Part shown: piece by piece, positions 21,979 through 26,068 of the stretch
Layout of the letters: each line of letters opens with the position of its first letter
Position numbering within the stretch: position 1 is the first letter of the stretch
Source: a virus
Length of the DNA: 26,068 bases
Virus record (IMG/VR): IMGVR_UViG_3300033143_003467
Coordinates: 1 to 26,068 of that record
Reading direction: 5' to 3' (one strand)
Translations under genes and position numbers: made by a program
The notes under the pieces: model-generated
What the model was told of the DNA's origin: nothing
Seen by the model: the letters and a program-made list of their open reading frames with translations, nothing else
The model's database searches: none

Positions 21979-23199
21979 TTATAAATGAAGCATTACACGG
22001 CAATATTTGGCAAGTCCTGCAAGGCTGTCAGGTGCGTCATCAAATTGTTTAGTTTTCGGATTTATTTCGTATTCAAGAAGTGAATTAATAAATTTTCGAT
22101 ATTCTTCATTTTGTTCTTTGAAGTCTTTAATTAAAATTTTTTCTAAAATCCAGCCCGCTTGTGATAATATTCGAGTTTCTTTTTTTACTGTATTTCTTTT
22201 GCCGATTATTCGAGCTTTTGTTCTGTTTGTTAAATTTCCGACATATAACGACCCTTCTTTGTTAGTTTCTATAATTACGGTATCAATTTTTAAATCATTA
22301 ATCTTCGCGACCGTTAAAGGCTCTAATACTGTTAATCTCGATTGATTATAAATAACATCAATAAGATATATATTTCCGTTCTGTATTTCAATTATCGGCA
22401 TAGAGTAATAATCTTTCCCTGTATCTGCCGTGTCGATATATGCAACTCTTATATTATCTTTACTTAATTCTATATTTTTATAGGTTTGAAATTTAGGAAA
22501 TAATAATCCATCTTCCGGATTAAGCCAACCACTCAAATATTCTTTTTTATATCTTTTCGGGTCTTTTATTTTTAATTCTTCTGCTTCTCTTATAAAATCT
22601 TCATCGAGGTTATCCCTATTATCTTCCCAAGTTAAATGTATGTATGTTACGTTATCTTTTATTCCGTTAAAATGTTCGTTAATATTTTTTTCTAAAAAAA
22701 ATTTCTTATAAATCCAGTGTTTTTTGTAAGTGGGATTTAAAATAAAAATTATAATATTCTTTTCATCTTTAATTCTTATTGACCGATTTAATTTATCAAA
22801 TAAATTTTCATCTATAAATTCTTCGGCTTCATCAATTACCCAAACAGTAGCTCCGGTTAATCCTTTTAATTTTGCCGTCTGACTGCCTTGACTTACTTTA
22901 ATACCTCTAAATTTCATTTCAGAAAGCGAATATCTGTTGATTATATCAAGTCTGTTTATATAGAAATGACTTTCACAATTCAATAATTCTAATTTCTCTT
23001 TAAATTCAGGAATAATAGAATCTTTGGCTGATTCCATTGTGAAGCGTGTGAAGTATATTATCTGATTTCTTTGATAAGTTTTACGAACAAGATAATCAGC
23101 AACGGAAAATGATTTTGAAGACCCACGCTCTCCGGTTATGATATAGTAGCGTGTATTTTCTTCATATAGTAGTCTAAATTTTTCATTTATCTTTATCAT
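21979..23199 (-). CDS. Terminase large subunit
   Basis: A 406-residue packaging motor and nuclease. Walker A is GERGSSKS (residues 23-30), Walker B is VWVIDEAEE (119-127), followed by IIIFILNPTYKKHWIYKKFF, a coupling-type motif with Asn155 and Pro156. The C-terminal RNase H-like nuclease has YIDTADTGKD (Asp256 and neighbours), VIIETNKEG (Glu311) and a late DDAPDSLAGLAKY (about residues 389-401). This family (PBSX-like terminases) cuts and translocates DNA into the prohead. The start overlaps the small subunit's 3' end by 17 bp. Confidence 0.9.
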   Translation of the reverse strand: MIKINEKFRLLYEENTRYYIITGERGSSKSFSVADYLVRKTYQRNQIIYFTRFTMESAKDSIIPEFKEKLELLNCESHFYINRLDIINRYSLSEMKFRGIKVSQGSQTAKLKGLTGATVWVIDEAEEFIDENLFDKLNRSIRIKDEKNIIIFILNPTYKKHWIYKKFFLEKNINEHFNGIKDNVTYIHLTWEDNRDNLDEDFIREAEELKIKDPKRYKKEYLSGWLNPEDGLLFPKFQTYKNIELSKDNIRVAYIDTADTGKDYYSMPIIEIQNGNIYLIDVIYNQSRLTVLEPLTVAKINDLKIDTVIIETNKEGSLYVGNLTNRTKARIIGKRNTVKKETRILSQAGWILEKILIKDFKEQNEEYRKFINSLLEYEINPKTKQFDDAPDSLAGLAKYCRVMLHL

Positions 23200-23545
23200 T
23201 TTTTACAAAGGTTAAAGGAGTTATATCTTCTATTCCGGTTAATTTTATATCTGTTTCTGTTTTTTCAATATAACCTCTTTTTTTAGCTTTTGTTTTTAAA
23301 TAAAATATTGTCGCTGTTGTGTTATCCTCCTGGATTTGTTTAAATAATTGACTTTCTACAAAATCAATTGCAATATCTTCAATATCTTGAACCTCTTTCT
23401 CAAACTCTTTATCATCCTTTAAATATTGATAAAATGTTGTCCTTGAAATGCCTACTTTTTTGCAAGCAGTTGTTACAATTCCTAAGCTTAAAGTCAGTGC
23501 TTCAATTAATTCCTTTTTCTTATGTTCAATTTTGTTAGTTTTCAT
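23183..23545 (-). CDS. Terminase small subunit
   Basis: A 120-residue protein starting MKTNKIEHKKKELIEALTLS. A helix-turn-helix lies at about residues 23-45 (TTACKKVGISRTTFYQYLKD), followed by an acidic helix EFEKEVQDIEDIAIDFVESQ and LFKQIQEDNTTATIFYLKTK AKKRGY. HTH plus a TATIFYLKTKAK helix near the C-terminus is the usual form of TerS that binds the pac/cos DNA and docks on the large subunit. The large-subunit start overlaps its end. Confidence 0.8.
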   Translation of the reverse strand: MKTNKIEHKKKELIEALTLSLGIVTTACKKVGISRTTFYQYLKDDKEFEKEVQDIEDIAIDFVESQLFKQIQEDNTTATIFYLKTKAKKRGYIEKTETDIKLTGIEDITPLTFVKNDKDK

Positions 23546-23546
23546 T

Positions 23547-24734
23547 TTAAATATTTGGTATATATTCTTTACCGTTTATTTTTATTTCTAAACTATTATC
23601 TAATTTATACATTCTGTCAATTATTACTTGGCAATACATAGGGTCTAATTCCATTCCATAGCATTTACGTTTTAATTGATGAGAGGCTACCATTGTCGAA
23701 CCTGAACCTAAAAAAGTATCAATAATAATATTTTGTTTTTTGCTACTATTCAATAAACAATTTTCAATTAATGCTACTGGTTTCATTGTGGGATGTAGTT
23801 TATTTTCAGTTCGTGGGATTTCCCAAATACTTTTTAAAAATTTACCTTTACTATAAAAATTATGTTTATTTTTCCAACCATACATTATTGGCTCATGTTT
23901 ATAATCATAATCTAATCTCCCCATCGAAAATACTGGAGCTTCTTTTACCCATATCAATTCATGTTTTACTTTCCATTTCACACTCATCATCATCATCATC
24001 ATCATCTGGTCTCCCCCTTGAGGCATTGTAACATAAAAAGAACATTCATCTATTGACACATCAAAAACATTTTTAAAAGTTGGTCGCCATATTTTCTCTG
24101 CAGTTTCATTAACGGTTAAATTATCATTTTTTATTTCATTATATCTTTTATTTTTAAATATTTCATTTGACTTTTTTGTAAAATTAACAGAATATGGGGG
24201 ATCAGTAATATATAAGTCTGCCTTTTCGCCATTCATTAATTTAGCTACTTGTTCGCTATCTGTACTATCACCACACATTAACCTATGTTCGCCAATTTCA
24301 ATTAAATCACCTAAAACAACATCGACCTGCTTTGTATCTTCAATGCTATAATTATCTTCTTCTGTTTCTAATTCTTTATTTTCAAAGTCAAGTTCTAAAC
24401 CCCAACTTTCAAGACTATCACTATCCCAATCAGACTGTAATAATTCCCAGTTCCATTCTCCAAACCCAACATTATCAGCAATTTGAAACCGTTTCTTTTC
24501 ATCTTCTGTAAGTTCTGATGCTTTCACAACCCATTCATCCGGTATCTCTTTAAATCCTAAATTTCGTAAACATATTAATCGTTTATTACCTCCCAATACC
24601 ATGTTATCATTATCTATAACAAGAGGTCGTAATTTAAGCATTTTCGGAAATTCTTTTAATGAGTTTTCAAGTTTTGAAAGGTCATTAAATTTCTGTGGAT
24701 TATTTTGATTTATTTTTAAGTCTGATAATTTCAT
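23547..24734 (-). CDS. ParB-like domain fused to a beta-class DNA methyltransferase
   Basis: A 395-residue protein. Residues 1-75 are ParB/sulfiredoxin-like (NNPQKFNDLSKLENSLKEFP; RPLVIDNDNMVLGGNKRLIC). The methyltransferase starts near 135 with LGDLIEIGEHRLMCGDSTD, then the catalytic DPPY (178-181). SAM-binding FLGSGST (341-347) comes after it with HPTMKPV before it, so the order is DPPY first, as in beta-class N4-C/N6-A enzymes. Such fusions are known beside phage terminases; they modify phage DNA against host restriction or at the packaging signal. A run of seven methionines (244-250) comes from (CAT)7. TerS begins 2 bp after its stop. Upstream are two hairpins and a promoter. Confidence 0.8.
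   Translation of the reverse strand: MKLSDLKINQNNPQKFNDLSKLENSLKEFPKMLKLRPLVIDNDNMVLGGNKRLICLRNLGFKEIPDEWVVKASELTEDEKKRFQIADNVGFGEWNWELLQSDWDSDSLESWGLELDFENKELETEEDNYSIEDTKQVDVVLGDLIEIGEHRLMCGDSTDSEQVAKLMNGEKADLYITDPPYSVNFTKKSNEIFKNKRYNEIKNDNLTVNETAEKIWRPTFKNVFDVSIDECSFYVTMPQGGDQMMMMMMMSVKWKVKHELIWVKEAPVFSMGRLDYDYKHEPIMYGWKNKHNFYSKGKFLKSIWEIPRTENKLHPTMKPVALIENCLLNSSKKQNIIIDTFLGSGSTMVASHQLKRKCYGMELDPMYCQVIIDRMYKLDNSLEIKINGKEYIPNI
23985..24005. repeat. (CAT)7 microsatellite coding for seven methionines
   Basis: Seven perfect CAT units on the plus strand encode Met244-Met250 of the methyltransferase. Slippage would add or remove methionines without shifting the frame, so it would change a loop length rather than switch the gene off. 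Confidence 0.9.
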
Positions 24735-24742
24735 AATATTTT

Positions 24743-24769
24743 AAAAAAGGCATATATAGCTGCCTTTTT
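24743..24769. terminator. Symmetric hairpin with A/T arms upstream of the methyltransferase
   Basis: AAAAAGGCA and TGCCTTTTT form a 9-bp stem around TATATAGC. On the minus strand the stem runs into T6, 9 bp before the ATG at 24734. It can work as an intrinsic terminator in either direction, so transcripts from 24920 would have to read through it to express the methyltransferase. Confidence 0.6.
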
Positions 24770-24833
24770 ATCGTCTGTTGCAAGTCGCTGACATCTATAT
24801 ACATCTAATTGTAAAGACTCTTACGGGTTGTTA

Positions 24834-24920
24834 ATTTAAAAAAGGGATGCACTATTATTCACAAAAAACTCAATCAAAATGAAAATCAAATATTAACTAA
24901 AACTTTTTGCACCCCTTTTA
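24834..24920 (-). ncRNA. Candidate small RNA or leader, ends paired
   Basis: On the minus strand the predicted transcript starts at about 24920 with AAAAGGGGTGCA, and its 3' part reads TGCATCCCTTTTTT. So the two ends pair (one mismatch) around about 55 nt of loop, with a T6 tail, like a small RNA bounded by its own terminator. The loop is AT-rich without further obvious stems and has no real open frame. A promoter match lies directly upstream (24927-24959). Confidence 0.45.
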
Positions 24921-24926
24921 TTTTTT

Positions 24927-24959
24927 CAAATGTAATGAATATTTTTTTAAATATCAAAA
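24927..24959 (-). promoter_or_regulatory. Bacteroidota-type promoter match
   Basis: Minus strand: TTTTG (24959-24955), 20-bp spacer, TACATTTG (24934-24927), an exact TAnnTTTG. It overlaps the last codons of the 106-residue gene and would start transcription close to 24920. Confidence 0.5.
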
Positions 24960-25274
24960 TTTTTTAATATATAATTTAGAATTTAATTTTTTAATATAAT
25001 TTTCATTTGTCGGAAAAGGTATAATTAATCCGAATATTGAAATTAATATCCTTGCAATAAATTTCATAATTCTTTTCATTTTATAACTAAATTTAAGATT
25101 AATTTTAAATTCATAAGTTCCGGGACCGTCACATTTTATATTTGATAATTCAAAATCATTAATCGATATATCAAAAAAATCAACAACCATTTCCTTTATA
25201 GAATTATTTAATATCTCAGATTCATTTCTTTTATGAAATGTTATTTTAGCATCTGTAATATTATTTATTTTCAT
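24954..25274 (-). CDS. Hypothetical protein with one membrane segment
   Basis: A 106-residue protein starting MKINNITDAKITFHKRNESE. Residues 10-65 are beta-type (VVDFFDISINDFELSNIKCD; GTYEFKINLKFSYKM), and residues 70-88 are hydrophobic (FIARILISIFGLIIPFP), probably a membrane helix, followed by a basic tail. No family recognised. It is 17 bp after the next gene upstream, and the ParB-methyltransferase promoter starts inside its end. Confidence 0.45.
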   Translation of the reverse strand: MKINNITDAKITFHKRNESEILNNSIKEMVVDFFDISINDFELSNIKCDGPGTYEFKINLKFSYKMKRIMKFIARILISIFGLIIPFPTNENYIKKLNSKLYIKKF

Positions 25275-25291
25275 AATTTCTTTTTATTAAG

Positions 25292-25510
25292 TTAATTAGA
25301 TTTATCTTTTATTTCTTTAAGCAATTCTATTCGTTTCTCAAGTTCTTCATTTATAAGTTTTTCAAGTTTAAGTCGGTCATTTATTACGTTAAAACGTCTT
25401 ATTTCAAAAGTTAGAATTTTTTTTAATCTTTTTATAAAAGGTGATTTGTAATTTTTAATTATATAAAATAATTTTAAAATTTTACTGTTACATTTAAATA
25501 TTTTTTTCAT
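25292..25510 (-). CDS. Small basic hypothetical protein, 72 residues
   Basis: A 72-residue, strongly basic protein starting MKKIFKCNSKILKLFYIIKN, with a helical C-terminus (LKLEKLINEELEKRIELLKE). The N-terminal basic/aromatic stretch and the coiled C-terminus suggest nucleic-acid or membrane binding. No family recognised; coding is supported only by length and composition. Confidence 0.4.
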   Translation of the reverse strand: MKKIFKCNSKILKLFYIIKNYKSPFIKRLKKILTFEIRRFNVINDRLKLEKLINEELEKRIELLKEIKDKSN

Positions 25511-25539
25511 AATACTTTAATTTATTTTTTAAAAATGAC

Positions 25540-25624
25540 TGTGGGTGGTATGCTATTGGGATTATTCTTACAATATAAATACAGCCTTTACAGAATCACT
25601 TTGTTCATAGCAGTTCGCCCCACA
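25540..25624 (-). other. Nested inverted repeats, possible structured RNA
   Basis: Three nested stems are visible: TGTGGG/CCCACA (25540-25545 with 25619-25624), TGCTAT/ATAGCA (25551-25556 with 25607-25612) and ATTCT/AGAAT (25564-25568 with 25592-25596). They stand out as GC-containing sequence in an AT-rich gap of 155 bp between the RNA-ligase-like gene and the 72-residue gene. It does not fit a tRNA (no T-arm or anticodon arm). Strand is uncertain. The 12-codon frame MNKLDLIKRKRK (about 25669-25631, minus) overlaps the end of the upstream gene and leads into it. Confidence 0.4.
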
Positions 25625-25665
25625 CTATTAATAATTATTTACGTTTTCGTTTAATTAAATCTAAT

Positions 25666-26068
25666 TTATTCATTTTCTTTTATGAAGCGTATATTCCACT
25701 CATCGGCATTTAAGTATTTGCCTGTTTCAAAATCACTTCTTACCCACTTTGCAAGAAAATCTACTTTTCCTTTTCTTTCAACCCTATATATCATTCCTTC
25801 GGGTGTGCCGTTTTCAACCTCATATCCTCTTGTCCCAAAATTTAAGATATTAAGTAAGTTTTCTGTTTTTATAGCATTTCCACAGTGCAACATTCTTGCA
25901 GTTTCAAAAGGAAAGTTTGATAATTTTACTTTAAAATCGTGCATTAATATTCTTTCGTTTTTATCATTAAAAAAATCAAAAAATATTATCGGAGCTTTAT
26001 TTTTTGCAATTTTGTATTTTAATGAAACTGTTTTAATCAACAACTCGCCAACTATTCTTTCTTTTTCA
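25666..26068 (-). CDS. RNA/DNA ligase-like protein, N-terminus outside window
   Basis: The frame is open to the right edge, so the N-terminal part, which would carry the ligase KxDG motif, is missing; a TTG at 26043 is only an internal codon. The visible 134 codons include FFDFFNDKNERIL (motif III-like), then EGMIYRVERK (motif IV-like, EGxxYR) and VDFLAKWVR (motif V-like, K-W). These spacings suit phage nucleotidyltransferase ligases that seal RNA or DNA nicks, for instance repairing host-cut tRNA. It is the most upstream minus-strand gene here. Family assigned from motif order, not from a search. Confidence 0.5.
   Translation of the reverse strand, partial: EKERIVGELLIKTVSLKYKIAKNKAPIIFFDFFNDKNERILMHDFKVKLSNFPFETARMLHCGNAIKTENLLNILNFGTRGYEVENGTPEGMIYRVERKGKVDFLAKWVRSDFETGKYLNADEWNIRFIKENE

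Noticed and set aside
25540-25624. tRNA gene
   Set aside because: The outer stem is 6 bp and there is no T arm (GGTTC-like) or anticodon arm at the right distance.

Overview
The window carries the head, packaging and tail genes of a tailed phage or prophage, most likely a siphovirus, from a host in the Bacteroidota. The host assignment rests on the very AT-rich sequence, the lack of Shine-Dalgarno sites, several TTTG / TAnnTTTG promoter matches with 19-20 bp spacing, a secreted protein whose signal peptide ends in FAQ, and phage protein types common in that phylum. No integrase, repressor or host gene is visible, so a free phage cannot be told from a prophage.

Right to left on the minus strand, the long unit runs from a partial RNA-ligase-like gene at the right edge through two small unknown genes, a ParB-type/DNA-methyltransferase fusion, terminase small and large subunits, portal, HK97-type prohead protease and major capsid protein. 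A small AT-hook-like protein, a probable head decoration protein, connector and tail-completion candidates and a major-tail-protein candidate follow. Next come pre-tape-measure genes, a TP901-type tape measure, distal-tail and tail-tip proteins, BppU-like and receptor-binding-like proteins, a two-helix membrane protein and a holin-like protein at 4379-4738. Gene starts and stops overlap almost throughout, so this is one late operon, broken only by terminator-like hairpins after the major capsid gene and before the pre-tape-measure genes.

Facing it, on the plus strand (2387-4378), is a short unit: a tiny membrane protein, an integron-cassette-like gene, an M15-type peptidase (endolysin candidate), two tandem paralogous membrane proteins, two small soluble proteins and an HNH endonuclease. 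The left end (1-2280, minus strand) holds small accessory genes, including a secreted protein, a zinc-ribbon protein and the remains of a PAPS-reductase-like gene that has lost its middle.

The signals that ordinary phage annotation would miss are these. (1) An attC-like recombination site at 2529-2659 and a half site at 2969-2987 bracket a single gene, like a captured integron cassette. (2) A 16-bp near-palindrome, TATGTTGTATAACATA, occurs exactly twice that I could find: between the divergent left transcription units and just upstream of the portal gene. This suggests one regulator for both. (3) Two promoter-to-terminator intervals on the minus strand (about 1247-1133 and 24920-24834) look like small RNAs or attenuator leaders; the first has mutually exclusive terminator and antiterminator pairings. 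(4) A third, nested stem structure lies at 25540-25624. These are readings of the sequence by eye; no folding or database search was run.
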